Part shown: positions 12,053 to 24,198 of the stretch, piece after piece
Layout: each line of letters begins with the position of its first letter
Position numbering within the stretch: position 1 is the first letter of the stretch
Source: Albugo candida
Taxonomy: Eukaryota > Oomycota > Peronosporomycetes > Albuginales
Assembly: GCA_040437565.1 (NCBI GenBank)
Contig: JBDOQK010000058.1
Coordinates: 62,001 to 126,000 of the forward strand
Length of the DNA: 64,000 nucleotides
Reading direction: 5' to 3'
Made by a program: the position numbers and the translations under genes
Notes under the pieces: generated by a model
Database searches by the model: none
Told to the model about the DNA's origin: nothing
The model's input: only the letters and a program-made list of their open reading frames with translations

Positions 12053-12664
12053 CGAGGTGGTTGCAACGGTGAGAGCCGCGCAGGTGATAATTTATTCAGT
12101 TTTACCCTGACCTGGTATTATTGAGAACTGCTGAACGGGACCCTATCCATTGTATTTGTATCATTAAAAATTACGCACAGGAATGATTCCAGTCACGTAG
12201 GCTTTGATCGAAGGATGATTGGCTAAACAACCTCTTCTATTTGCAAAAACGGTACCTTTCTAGGCATCATATGTTTATTTCGTTCCAGTGTGCTCTGAAA
12301 TTCTAATCGACCGAAAGAGTGGAAGGATAGAGATACATTTTTACAACCAATGAGAAGAGCGGACCTGCAATCAGATTTTGATTGGTTGTAGAGAGAAATC
12401 CTAATTTACATGTGTGCCACCCTATTCCAGAATTCCATTCGAGGGGCTTTTTTTTGTCCTTTCTTCGTTGGAGAGGAAGCAGTTTGTTTTTCTTTGCTGC
12501 GTTTATTGTCGTCTCATTGCCTGTCATCTTCGACTGAGCAATCACATACTCGTAGCTATACCCAATTGTAGTAGATTTCCATACACGTACCTCGTTCGTC
12601 GCGAGACTGATCCGTTTTTGGAAAACTACACACAATTAATCGATTGTCTATCAGCGAATGGAAA

Positions 12665-15600
12665 ATGAATCCAAGTAATGGAAATCCTGGCTCACAGTAT
12701 CCTCGTCATCGTCACCCAAACTCGACAGCAAATACCCCATCAACTGCAGGTGGCTCGGGACCACCCAATGCCGTGAAAAGTCATTTATCTGGACAACCAG
12801 CGTATCAACCTCAATATAACGCTGCTTACGGAGGGCATCATATGATGAATCACCAGAGATCCTCGCGCACAGGTACACATGAATGGCGCTTATTTCCTGG
12901 AACTATTTATCACGTGAGAAATGTAGAGTATCGCGCCAAAGGAACTGGTGCTCATTCCAATCGGATAGAAAATGCACCTGTTCCTAGCGGTGAAAATGCA
13001 CCAATGGGTAGAGGGCCTACTAGCGGAAATACGATCGACGGACAGGGTGGAAATTATCCCTCAGACTCACAGCCACAAGAACCAAAAAGCGTATGTGCTC
13101 GTAATGTACCTTCTTGCATGTAATTATCTCATTATTATTGATGCGATGTAGTATGCGAAGAGCGGTGTAGATGGCAGTCAAGATTATGGAAACACATCAA
13201 ACGTATGGAACTCCAATAATGTTTCGGAAGCAATGCACAAAGATGCAAATAAAAGCGTTGAAGGCAGCACACCGACGACCATGAGTCAGACGGCAGCTCC
13301 CTCACACACACCGAGGTACCCGTATCAAAATCCTCGTGGAAATCGAAACTATGGCCGCAACATGTCAGGGGGATACATTTCCCCAGGAGGATTTATCCCT
13401 CGTGGAAATGAGCAGCACTTTATCCCGCCAATGCAGCCATCCATGAGCTCTGCTTCAATGTACAGTAATCCGTTTGGCTTTGCAAATGTGCATTATACGC
13501 ACTATAACATGGAAATGGGTGGTGGCATGTACAACACACATGCCCCTCAGCATACTTATCCTGCCACCAAACCACAAGCAGCACCTGCGCGTCGAGAGAG
13601 AAAAGCATTAGATATCATCAATCCAGCCACTGGAGCTAAAATTGTTGACGCCCAAGCTGTGAACAAAATAGCGAACGAGCCAGCGGACCAGAAGAAAAAG
13701 GTTGTGGATTCCATAATCGCGCCCGATACAGATAAAGTCAAAAGACCAGATGGTAAAGAACCAGTGCCAGTGCAAACGAAAAGCAAAGCTATCGATGACA
13801 AAAAAACTGAAATTCATCCGAATGTCGATGTCAAAAAAGTCGGTGCAAAAGCGGAAGACAGTGCTTGTGCTCCAGTTGTCCTGAAGAAAGAGACTCTAGT
13901 GATCCCTCCTACTGAAAAAGTGGAGAAACCAAAAAAAGGAGAAGTGAAAAGTCCTTCCTCTTCTGCAAGCTCTTCGTGTCAACCAGAAGTTCAGGCTTTG
14001 ATGTTTGGTACTATCTCGGTTCCTGAAATCGTCATTCCCGTGAAAAAGGATGTGAAGAAGAAAGAAGTTGAAGATAAACTTGCCTCTGGCACCTCGGCTT
14101 CAAAGCAAAAAGCGGACTCGGCTGAAGGTCCACGACATACCGAGATAAAAGATCAGAAGCAGACTCTTCAGCAAAAGACTTCCTCAACAAAGGCGAACAG
14201 ACAAGAGACTGTATCGCATGTCACAAAGAAAGCTGAAAACCTGAAAGCGCTGATCGAGCCAAAGGACGTAATTGTGCCGAAAAAGCCACAAAGCGCTCAG
14301 ATTGAAGAAGATACGAAATCATCGGCCAAGGCCGTGGAAGTAGAATGTAAGGCTGTTTCTGAGACAAAAAGCAGCTCGAAACTCAATGAAAAAGAAGCTG
14401 TGGTTCCGAAGAAACCCGTAACGATACCAAAAACGAATGGCAGATTTGTGTACAGCATGGAATTCCTGATTCAGTAAGACCTTCTAGTCGTACTTTCAGA
14501 CTTTGTAATTGCTTACTTTTGTCTGTTAGATTTCGCGATCAGTTCACAGATATTCCCAGCGGTCCAAACACTCCCGTTTGGCCATCTATGGACATTGTAC
14601 CTGAAGGTGCAAGTCGATCAGGTCGTGGTAATAAAGGTGGAAATGCAGGTTGGGATCGAGGAGACAAATCTTCTCGCCAGAGTGGTCGTGGAGGACCGTC
14701 AAGTAATGGAGGAAGTAACTGGCAACGACCTCATGATTCGAAACGTGGACGAGGTGATCGTGGAAACCGTGGAAATAGTGGTGGACGGGGAGGTCCTGAC
14801 ATACCATACGACCTCCCGTTAGAACCTTTGGAACGATCCGAGAATCGCTGGATACCAACGAAATCGACCACTAGACTCGAAGAAACTCGCAAAAACGTTC
14901 AAAGTATAATGAACAAGATGACACGCGAGAAATTTGATCCTCTAGCAGCCAAATTAGCATCTATTGATATGGAAAGTCGTGAAACGCTGGAAGCCGTTAT
15001 CCAAATGATATTCGATAAAGCTCTAAGTGAGCCTCATTTCTGTGACATGTACGCGGATCTTTGTGCTTATTTGGCTCAACAATGGCTCTCTTGGTCGTTT
15101 ATCAGAGTGGTCAAGAAAGTGGATCATGATCTCTTCTACTGGACTGTGATGCCCGAATCAGATTCTGACGTTGTCGGTCCATTTCCTTCGATTCCTGAGA
15201 TTCTCGATTCCGCCATAAGCGAAGACATTCAACCAATTCCCGCTCCATCAAACATGACGTTGCACGATGCTTGTATATATCGTCATAAATTTGTGAAAAT
15301 ATGGATTGTGGAGGAAGATGCATCCCCTCCATCGTACTTTTGGTCTGGTGAGGACGTCGAAGATTTGAATGAGGCAAAAACGATGTTTGGGCCGTATCCT
15401 ACGACGGAGGAAGCTGGTGTTTCTACTGAAAAAATGTCCTTCAAACGTATTCTGGTGAATTCGTGTCGGGAAGAATTCGAAAAAGACAACATTTACGAAG
15501 AGCTTGAATCGAAATTTCATGCCGCAAAAAACGAAGAAAAAGTAACAGCGGAAATGGAAGCAGAGTATGAAGAGAAGAGGATGCAGATGAAAAGACGTAT

Positions 15601-17550
15601 GCTTGGGAACATTCGCTTTATCGGAGAATTATTTCGTAAAGGCTTACTGAAAGAGACAATCATGCACTATTGTCTATGCAAATTGATGAGCACGGAAGCT
15701 CGAAATGTGTCCAAAACTCGCACAGAATTAGTGGCGGTCCACCCCGACCAAGCTCCCGATGAGGAGAATATCGAGTCTTTATGCAAACTCTTGGCCACGA
15801 TAGGGAAGGATTTAGAGCGACGTGTAGGTGTGGAGACGATGGACATTTACTTTCGGTATTTGGAGACAAATTTGGCAAAAGATGAACGACTTTGTTCTCG
15901 AATGAGATTCATGCTACATGACACAATTGATTTGAGAAAAAATCGATGGGAACCGCGACGTCAGGTATTAGTAACGAAAACGTTGACAGAAATTCGGAAG
16001 GAAGCGGAACGGGAACAGCGCACGGGCGGATCTAACTCTGGTAATGGTGGTTTTCCTCGTTCGGAATCTGCTCGAATGGATAATCGTCGATCAGCACCAA
16101 ACCGTGAATCCTTTTCAAATCGCTCTACATCCTTCCAGCAGCACAATTCAAATCGTAGCGGTGGCCTACCAAAAAATGCGATAAGTCTCGACCGGATGCG
16201 GAATGCAAATTCTGCCAGAGATGATTCGAATCGGTCAGGACCTCTTGGACGTCCAGCCATTTTCATGGCTACTTCTAAACGTGGAAGTGCGCGTAAAGCA
16301 CAATCAAACGCTAGCAGCGTTCCCGAGGTAGAAAATGCCAGGTCGGATATGAATGCTGAGGAGAGCAACGAGTCATGCGTCGCGTCACCAACTGAGTGCA
16401 CAACACAAAGTCTTACTGACGAAGAAGTGGCGTTTATCATCAAAAAGTCGAAATCGATCGCTGCAGAGTATTTGTCTATCTTGGATGTTGATGAGGCAGA
16501 AGCGTGCTTCGTGGAAGTACAAAAGGAGCTGGACGGGCGGGAGAATATTGCCGAGGAATTCAGTTCGGCTCTTTTGAAATCAGCTGTGGAAGCGAAACAA
16601 GCAGATCGTGAGAAAATGTTTGACCTTTTGGAAGCATTGGTTATCAGCAAGCGGGTCATTGTAGTCAAGGCGATTCAATTTGCGATCCGGCAATTATTAC
16701 GATCCGCATGTGATTTATGGTGTGATGTGCCCAAGCTTCATGAACTGCTGGGCTCATTCATGACGCGTTTCTTCGATACATTGGACTCGGACGATATTTC
16801 GATCGATTGGTTGCTATCCGGCTGCGGGCAGACTTTAGATTCGACAACGATGGGAAATCTGATCACGTCGGGTTTTCTGTCGAAAATTTGTGGAGTGTAT
16901 CTTCGACGCACGAAAGCAATCAACATTGCAAAAACTATGGCAATGGCACGTGCAACCATGATATGCTATTTGGTCATGTTTCCATCATCACGACCACGAG
17001 GACCGCAATTGGAAAAATGGCTTCAAGAGAACGATCTCGTCGACGTTTTTGAAATGTTGCAGCCTGCGTTTAAGATTGTTAGCATGCTGTCTTCATCATC
17101 GGCGACAGAACAAGTGGTCGAGTACATTGAGCACAAGATTCCCATCAGCTTACGAAGTGATCGCTTTTTCGCGATGCATGTGTGTCTCCTTATTTTAGAG
17201 AGCATTCCTGCTGATCGACCACCTTCTGTCGAGGTTGGATTGCTACTTACCGGCTTTTGTGCTGACATCGACACAGAAGCGTATGTGGTAGCTGGAATTG
17301 TTCAAACGCAATCAGACTTTGGTATGTGCAACGTCAAGCAAACATTCAATAGATGCTAACTGTTTTGTATGAATAGACCGAGTAAAACGGCTACTCAATC
17401 ATTTGCTCAGCGATGACACGCTGCATCCGGCAGCGCTCCGAGCGTGGGTCGAGCTTGGAGAGGATCATAGTTGGAATAGAAAGCACGCGATGGCTGAATT
17501 GCGGGATTATGTTGCCGAGCAGGTTTCGAAAGCAAAGAGTAGCAATTGAC
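12665..17550 (+). CDS. EIF4G: Translation initiation factor eIF4G (four exons)
   Basis: eIF4G is the cytoplasmic scaffold that joins cap-bound eIF4E, eIF4A and the 40S subunit. Exons by hand: 12665-13090, 13152-14473, 14530-17321, 17377-17550, with introns of 61, 56 and 55 nt; all junctions keep frame. The N-terminus is low-complexity (Asn/Gly/Pro, then Lys/Ser-rich). An eIF4E-binding motif YSMEFLI (YxxxxL-phi) lies directly before intron 2. An RGG-rich stretch follows, then a MIF4G HEAT domain (from about IMNKMTREKFDPLAAKL, 14908 onward) and an MA3 domain (from LTDEEVAFIIKKSKSI, about 16410). The last exon adds a short tail ending KAKSSN. The start is the first in-frame ATG; the ATG at 12658 opens only a six-codon frame in another phase. 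The third intron carries a TGCTAAC branch site. Most of exon 3's end, intron 3, exon 4 and the 3' flank recur after the gap at 17938. Confidence 0.9.
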
Positions 17551-18929
17551 GAGTCGTTATTTTTAAAGTTGAAGATGGATCGAAATGCTTTTTGCTTTTT
17601 GCTTTTTGTGGCGATCGTTTTTGCTGTCTGTGGTATGGACGCCCTTGACCGTCCGGTATACTAACGTGGTGAAGAGACTTGACTTCTTCATGTTTAGCGA
17701 TGCTCAATTGATTAGTTGTAGGCTTCTTCTTGCTGTGCTACCACGAGTCTGCTATGTAGGCTGCATGCACCATTCCACGAGTCTGTGACTCCTTTGGTGG
17801 GGTTTCAGTACGTGACATGCTACTGGATAACATATGTCCCGCGATTGCAGCCAAGCTTCCACGCAGCGAACGCGATGCCTTCTACTTGCTTGATCCTTGC
17901 TTAATCTGGTCATCTGAAGAAGAGAATTGAACAAGGCNNNNNNNNNNNNNNNNNNNNNNNNNNNNNNNNNNNNNNNNNNNNNNNNNNNNNNNNNNNNNNN
18001 NNNNNNNNNNNNNNNNNNNNNNNNNNNNNNNNNNNNNTTTTTGAAATGTTGCAGCCTGCGTTTAAGATTGTTAGCATGCTGTCTTCATCATCGGCGACAG
18101 AACAAGTGGTCGAGTACATTGAGCACAAGATTCCCATCAGCTTACGAAGTGATCGCTTTTTCGCGATGCATGTGTGTCTCCTTATTTTAGAGAGCATTCC
18201 TGCTGATCGACCACCTTCTGTCGAGGTTGGATTGCTACTTACCGGCTTTTGTGCTGACATCGACACAGAAGCGTATGTGGTAGCTGGAATTGTTCAAACG
18301 CAATCAGACTTTGGTATGTGCAACGTCAAGCAAACATTCAATAGATGCTAACTGTTTTGTATGAATAGACCGAGTAAAACGGCTACTCAATCATTTGCTC
18401 AGCGATGACACGCTGCATCCGGCAGCGCTCCGAGCGTGGGTCGAGCTTGGAGAGGATCATAGTTGGAATAGAAAGCACGCGATGGCTGAATTGCGGGATT
18501 ATGTTGCCGAGCAGGTTTCGAAAGCAAAGAGTAGCAATTGACGAGTCGTTATTTTTAAAGTTGAAGATGGATCGAAATGCTTTTTGCTTTTTGCTTTTTG
18601 TGGCGATCGTTTTTGCTGTCTGTGGTATGGACGCCCTTGACCGTCCGGTATACTAACGTGGTGAAGAGACTTGACTTCTTCATGTTTAGCGATGCTCAAT
18701 TGATTAGTTGTAGGCTTCTTCTTGCTGTGCTACCACGAGTCTGCTATGTAGGCTGCATGCACCATTCCACGAGTCTGTGACTCCTTTGGTGGGGTTTCAG
18801 TACGTGACATGCTACTGGATAACATATGTCCCGCGATTGCAGCCAAGCTTCCACGCAGCGAACGCGATGCCTTCTACTTGCTTGATCCTTGCTTAATCTG
18901 GTCATCTGAAGAAGAGAATTGAACAAGGC
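17046..18929. repeat. EIF4G: Assembly gap flanked by 892-bp direct copies (eIF4G 3' end)
   Basis: Bases 17046-17937 recur as 18038-18929 around exactly 100 N (17938-18037), identical by eye. The repeat covers the last 276 bases of eIF4G exon 3, intron 3, exon 4 and the 3' flank. The second copy has no upstream gene body, so it is best read as an unmerged contig overlap and not as a second eIF4G gene. Confidence 0.9.
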
Positions 18930-19889
18930 TAGTACTATATAGAGAAGAACAACGCCAACATGTGGTTCACTGGTCTAAGAGTACTGAAGGTCAGCGCAGT
19001 ATGCTTCCACGTTTTCAGACACAAGGGCTTTACTCTGCGGACGATGAATAGAACGATTGACAAGGTGGTGGCTTACTGCTTGGAATTTGCTGGTGTGACA
19101 AATTACGAGAATAGATCTTCTTTTCGTCAGCTTGATGATCAAGGTCGCTCGCCATCTCTGTAGGATTCGGAGTGCGATATTCTTGATAAGGATTGTCTAG
19201 TCTTGCACCGGTCGATAGATTTGTACCACAGAGTTGTCACGATTCGAATAGGCGAACGAGAGTCAATTCATACTCGGTTCATCACAAAGTGGCTAGCTTT
19301 ATTGAGACAGCTACGTATATCGAAGAAGCGAGCGCCACGAATTCTTCAAACACAGCAATACTGAACGTTGAATGATTGAGTGCACTTTTATAATTAAAGA
19401 TGCGGACTGCAAGATTACTCGCAACGCAAGCATCGTAGTCGTTTTCTTGTTACCAGAGGCCTGTGTTTTCCGAATAAGAGTTAACTAGCATGCGTCCGAG
19501 CCGACATATGCTTTAACAGAGTCGTTATACGAGAGCCTGCACAAAAAGTGGAAGTTTACATCTACGAGCCTTATTCTTGTTCATTTCAAAGTGGTCCCAA
19601 TTGGACTTCGCAGACAGATTTGTCAGTAAGGAGTTTTATTGAAAGACGGCAAGTTATATTGACATGCGTTCACTTCTCATATCCGCGCCAATGCTCGCGA
19701 TTTTGTGTGATATCCTTCCTCCAATAAAGTGCTGATATATGATTCCAGTTTTTCTCTCATGGCTCTCGTCTCGAGGTGGCCAATCTCACCTGTTACATAG
19801 CGTGACAAACCCTCTTCTAAATCGTGCGTCTGTAATGAGATGATTTTCATACATATGAAACGTGAATAAAAAATCAAAAAGAAGCAGGT
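18930..19889. other. Intergenic stretch, nothing recognised
   Basis: About 1 kb between the duplicated eIF4G 3' flank and the decayed effector copy. Only short open frames without domains are present. Confidence 0.45.
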
Positions 19890-21210
19890 GCTATCGGACC
19901 AGGACATTCCGTGAGGACCAACATAGCTGTAGCACTTCTCGTGTATACCAGCGCGTACAGAATCGGCATAGCCTACCATCGAGTTGCCAGAAGTGTATCC
20001 AGCGATTTGTCCGCATGCGAACTTTACGTTTGGGTTTCGAAACCACACAAGGAAAGCGAAACACTTGAAGTATTGAAAAATGTTGGCGGATATCACTGAC
20101 GATATATCGTATAACTACATCTGGTTGAGTTGTCATGACACCAGCCATACATGCTGTATATTTTCCGATCAGGTTGTCAATGTTCCAGACGAAGACAAAA
20201 GAATCTACAATATTCTGGCGAAAGAGGAAGGCAGCATTGATCGACGTGGCGATATGTCGACAAGGGCTCAATCTTCTCGCATTCAAAGCAAGCAGGAGAC
20301 GAAATAAATGCGACTTTTTGGTGCTGATATTAATATTGGGGAAAAAGAAGTAGTGGCAACATTCAATATACAAAATATAATCCGTTATGGCGCGAATTCG
20401 GTTGGTGAGAGCAGCAGGGGTAACGATCCTGCACATACTGAGGTACGTGTCAGGGAAGCAATGGCGTTTAAGAAATAGAGAGATTCAATAATTCTAGCAT
20501 AGAAGAACTTGAGACGTATTGCTTACTCCTACCGAAGGACCTGCCCGATCTATTTGTAAAGCATCAAAGAGGACGGAAAAAACGTCCCCGCAGACTTGTC
20601 CAATTTCAAGCCGTTACCTTCGGATGGTTGCGAAAGGGGAGCACAAAGCACAAATCCTACTCGAAAGAATAGAAAGGCTTATATCGTTTCATGCAGCAAT
20701 TCTCACATCAGAGACTGGAAGACCGTCGACGATCAAATCTTAACATTTTAGTTGAAAGCTCCTATAGGGCCTCCGAATGTGTGAAGTGCATACTGGAAAG
20801 TCATGAGATCACAAATTTGAGAGGAAAACGGTAGAGTATCGACTTCAGTCCCTTCGGAGCGGGTGCATATTTTTTCCTGAGTTGGTATATGTGCAGGAAA
20901 TAGTAATCAGATAGGAATATATGCGTATGGATATCAGGGTCTCTCCGAACCAGTGTGTGATCTCTTGAGAGCAAGTTGGACCGAAAGGTACAAATATATT
21001 CACAATCACGCGTCGAAGCTTTCTCATACCCTCCAGAAAAAACAACCTCGCATCCTGATGCTATCCAACATCTCAAAGCTGCAACATCGAAAGACTTGGT
21101 TTGGTTTATCCAGTTCAGAAAAGGAGATGATGAGAGGAAGAATGCATTCGAAACATTGGCATATTGTATCGCGAAAGTGAGCAAAGGAGTATGAATATGT
21201 CAAAAAGATT
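19890..21210 (+). pseudogene. Decayed copy of the CHxC-type candidate effector gene
   Basis: Fragments on the plus strand match the gene at 22678-24198 in order. Examples are CQKCIQRFV (about 19999-20025) against CHECIQTFV, ITDDIS followed by VNVPDEDKRIYNILAKE (about 20088-20225) against ITDDIP and INVPDEDKNLHNILAKA, and the 3' segment AIQHLKAATSKDLVWFIQF (about 21055-21115) against AIQHLQAEAPKDFVWSIQF. The copy is fragmented over several frames and clearly broken in multiple places. It lacks much of the central region seen in the other copy. Divergence is high, so the duplication is not recent. Treated as a fossil; no product is expected. Confidence 0.75.
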
Positions 21211-21841
21211 TGCTTTGATATCAAATTCCATTCTATCGATACACCGAGATAGGCTCTATCCCGCAGCCATCAACTTTTACAATTGTGACAAATACTTTAG
21301 GGTCCAATCGTGGGAGGTAAACAGAAAAAAACACACAAGCAAGAGAAAGAAGATGTCTGACATTGAGTAGTTCGAGGGTCATAGTCACATCCAACGGGTG
21401 GGCACTTTTTTATCCTTTTTGATTTTCAATCTCATAATGAACACTATTTGATTCCTTGCTTTACAGTCTGCTTACAAGCATGTGTCTGTCAGTAAATCCA
21501 TATAACGAGGCTTCTGTCACAAGCTACGTGTCACAATCATTAGCTTGTAAATGTGAGAATGCATTAGCGACCTCTTCCGAGAAAAATCTAAGATAGGTGT
21601 ATTGAGGGCTCTTTGTATGCACAAGTATCTACATTGGTGTAATGATATTACGGATCATGACTGTGTAAGACGACAGCATTCGGTGCAACATTTGGCACTG
21701 AATTCATTATTCGCAAGTGAGCACTTTGCTCAATGGAAGTTTAAGCGTCATTGATGCAGCTGTGGCTGTGGTTGGTAATGCCCCGCCAAGCACCCGCAAG
21801 CTTGCACTCTTTCCACAATTGGTCACATAGCCATTATTTCA

Positions 21842-22099
21842 CCCAAATCATCTATGGCTAGGTCGCTGTATCAGACGACATTATATGATCAAATTCCAAG
21901 TCAACTTTTTGCAAGAGCTCNNNNNNNNNNNNNNNNNNNNNNNNNNNNNNNNNNNNNNNNNNNNNNNNNNNNNNNNNNNNNNNNNNNNNNNNNNNNNNNN
22001 NNNNNNNNNNNNNNNNNNNNCCCAAATCATCTATGGCTAGGTCGCTGTATCAGACGACATTATATGATCAAATTCCAAGTCAACTTTTTGCAAGAGCTC
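21842..22099. repeat. Assembly gap flanked by 79-bp direct copies
   Basis: Bases 21842-21920 recur as 22021-22099 around exactly 100 N (21921-22020). This is the same artefact pattern as at the other gaps. It lies in the 3' flank of duplication unit A. Confidence 0.9.
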
Positions 22100-22677
22100 A
22101 TATGAAGGTTTCCGGTACAAGAGGTTTTAATACGACTGACCGATTGCTTAGTGGAGCGGTTTGACTGTAAGGCTCCATTCAGAAGCCTACGATGCAATGT
22201 ATAGCTACCCAAAAGACTGGGATGTTCCCGAAAGATCAAGGACCTAGGGTGAAGTATGTGACTGAGTGGAAGTAGAGAGACTACGGGTGATTCTGACTGC
22301 TACTTAGAGGCTCTGCGTCTTGAAATATCACCATACAGTTGCTTGTGTCGGATACGGTGATGATTCTTTCACATTGCACTATCCACACGAGTTGTTTTTC
22401 GATTTCCACAGGTTTAAACGACTGAGTGTTCTACGAAAGACACATCCCAACGCAAGCAATAGAAACATACTGACTCGGCTAAGGTCTGAATATCGTCTGG
22501 ATTTGTTGCAAGAAACACCTGCATGATACGAATACCTCTATAGACACGTGAACGACTTTACATTCATAGGTCTGCGGTCTAAATGTATTCTAAATTTTAC
22601 TCAAAGAAGGATGAACCATACTTTAACCTGTCGCGCGTCTGTGGTGACGTTGTTTCAATTATACTAAAAGTGGGCAG

Positions 22678-24198
22678 TTGTTAACCAGTGGGAAGTGCGT
22701 GCTTGCACGATCACATAACGAGAACCACTCAGTCCTTTTTCAATATTCCATGAAGACCAATAAAGCTGTAGCTGTTCTCATTGGCATTTACCGAACGCTT
22801 GATTCCAGCGGCTATCAAGTCAGCATGATTGTTCATAACGATGTTCTCAAGGATGCGGTTTGTCACGAGTGTATTCAAACATTTGTCCCGCATTCAAACT
22901 TCACGTTCGCTTTTCACGGAGCACCAGGCAAAAGTGAAAACGTGAAGATGGTCGCGGAAATCACTGACGATATTCCGTTTGAGTACGTCAAATCAATTTG
23001 TTTTGAAGAATATGAAGATACACCGCTGTTATGCAAAGCAATTTCTGACCAGGATATTAATGTTCCCGACGAAGACAAAAATCTCCACAATATTCTTGCG
23101 AAAGCTAGAGGAAGCGGTGTTGTACGCAAAGATATGTCGGCAAGAGTCCAGCTTCCTCGCAATCCGAAGCCATTACGGCTTTTTGGAGTAGATATTGATT
23201 CACAAGTAGAAGAAAGCAGCGACGAAAGGGACGATATATTGCAGAGGATCTCTGATGGTGCGGATTCGGGTCATGAGGGCAGCGTCGGTAGAAAACGTGC
23301 ATACGGTGAGAGAACAAGTCGGGGAAGTGATGGCGTCCTCAAAAGACAGAGATTTAATGATCCTGGAATGAAAGGAAGTACGACGCGTTGCTTAACGCTA
23401 GAGAAGAGAAAGTCGGAACTATGGATCCTTGGTTGCCTTCGATGCTTGGAGCCTGCTAACGGAGACGAGAGATATTTGGTTTCTAGAGACGACGGTTTTC
23501 AATGGATGCTACGTTATACTACTACCGAAACCATTGAGAATACGGAGAAGAAATGCATGAGTACATGTGGCAGCATGTATTGGGGAGACAAAAGTAAATG
23601 TCTTATAGCACGTTTTTATGGTACTGTCCAGTCCAAGTCGTCATATTCCAAAACTTTTGATGACTTTAGCTTCAGTCAGGTGTATGTCCAATACATGGAT
23701 ACAAATAAGGAAAGATGTAACGATTGTATTCGAGATATAGTTTCTACTATCCAGTACATCCACGAAGGAAAAACGCATTCTCAATTCTTTATTCAGAACT
23801 TGGGGAAACTCAGGATATGTGAGAAGAAAAAATTTTGTGCACGCATTACTGCTCAGAGACAATATGTGCAGAGTTGCATATCACGCTATCCGCAGCAACG
23901 ATCATGGACATCTCAATCTGAAGAAAATATGAATGCGGAAATTGCGTCTCCGCGAGAAAAGATTTGGTTTGCCCCATATCGCTGCATGCAGCAAACCTAC
24001 TCCTATATATCAGCCGAATCTCATCAACTCAACGGTAACATCAGGGCAATATCTCGCTACGAAGATTTCTCCCAGTGTTCGGCATGTGTACTTGCAAGTT
24101 CCGCGCTCGACTCGATGATGGAAGCGGTAAATTATCGACAGACTTCAAGTCGAAGCAGTCTCTTTTCTTTCCTAAAGCGGTATATGTGGAGGAAATAG
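22678..24198 (+). CDS. Candidate CHxC / CX2CX5G-type effector, two cysteine modules
   Basis: A 506-codon open frame; its true 5' end is unresolved. The frame opens without ATG, the first in-frame ATG is at about 22750, and an upstream exon carrying a signal peptide is likely, so coordinates are the open frame only. Known: Albugo species carry CHxC and related CX2CX5G (CCG) candidate effectors. Seen here: CHEC at residues 62-65, a perfect CX2CX5G match CLRCLEPANG (253-262), and CNDC (347-350). Each of the first and last CX2C elements follows a KC(V/L)(L/I)AR element by about 50 residues, so the protein appears to hold two copies of one module. A serine/charge-rich linker with basic patches (RKRAYGER, LKRQRFND) joins them. 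Similar sequence to the decayed upstream copy continues to about 24480 beyond the stop. Function unknown; an effector role is inferred from motifs only. Confidence 0.55.
   Translation: MLTSGKCVLARSHNENHSVLFQYSMKTNKAVAVLIGIYRTLDSSGYQVSMIVHNDVLKDAVCHECIQTFVPHSNFTFAFHGAPGKSENVKMVAEITDDIPFEYVKSICFEEYEDTPLLCKAISDQDINVPDEDKNLHNILAKARGSGVVRKDMSARVQLPRNPKPLRLFGVDIDSQVEESSDERDDILQRISDGADSGHEGSVGRKRAYGERTSRGSDGVLKRQRFNDPGMKGSTTRCLTLEKRKSELWILGCLRCLEPANGDERYLVSRDDGFQWMLRYTTTETIENTEKKCMSTCGSMYWGDKSKCLIARFYGTVQSKSSYSKTFDDFSFSQVYVQYMDTNKERCNDCIRDIVSTIQYIHEGKTHSQFFIQNLGKLRICEKKKFCARITAQRQYVQSCISRYPQQRSWTSQSEENMNAEIASPREKIWFAPYRCMQQTYSYISAESHQLNGNIRAISRYEDFSQCSACVLASSALDSMMEAVNYRQTSSRSSLFSFLKRYMWRK

Noticed and set aside
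12644-12664. Upstream extension of eIF4G from a TTG codon
   Set aside because: Nuclear genes of this kind start at ATG; 12665 is the first in-frame ATG.
17590-17622. CTTTTTG short tandem repeat after eIF4G
   Set aside because: Only three units in a 3' flank; too short to treat as a satellite.
18046-18351. Second eIF4G-like C-terminal gene fragment
   Set aside because: It is part of the 892-bp gap-flanking copy, identical to the first, with no gene body upstream.
20801-21184. 127-codon minus-strand frame
   Set aside because: Antisense shadow of the decayed effector copy.
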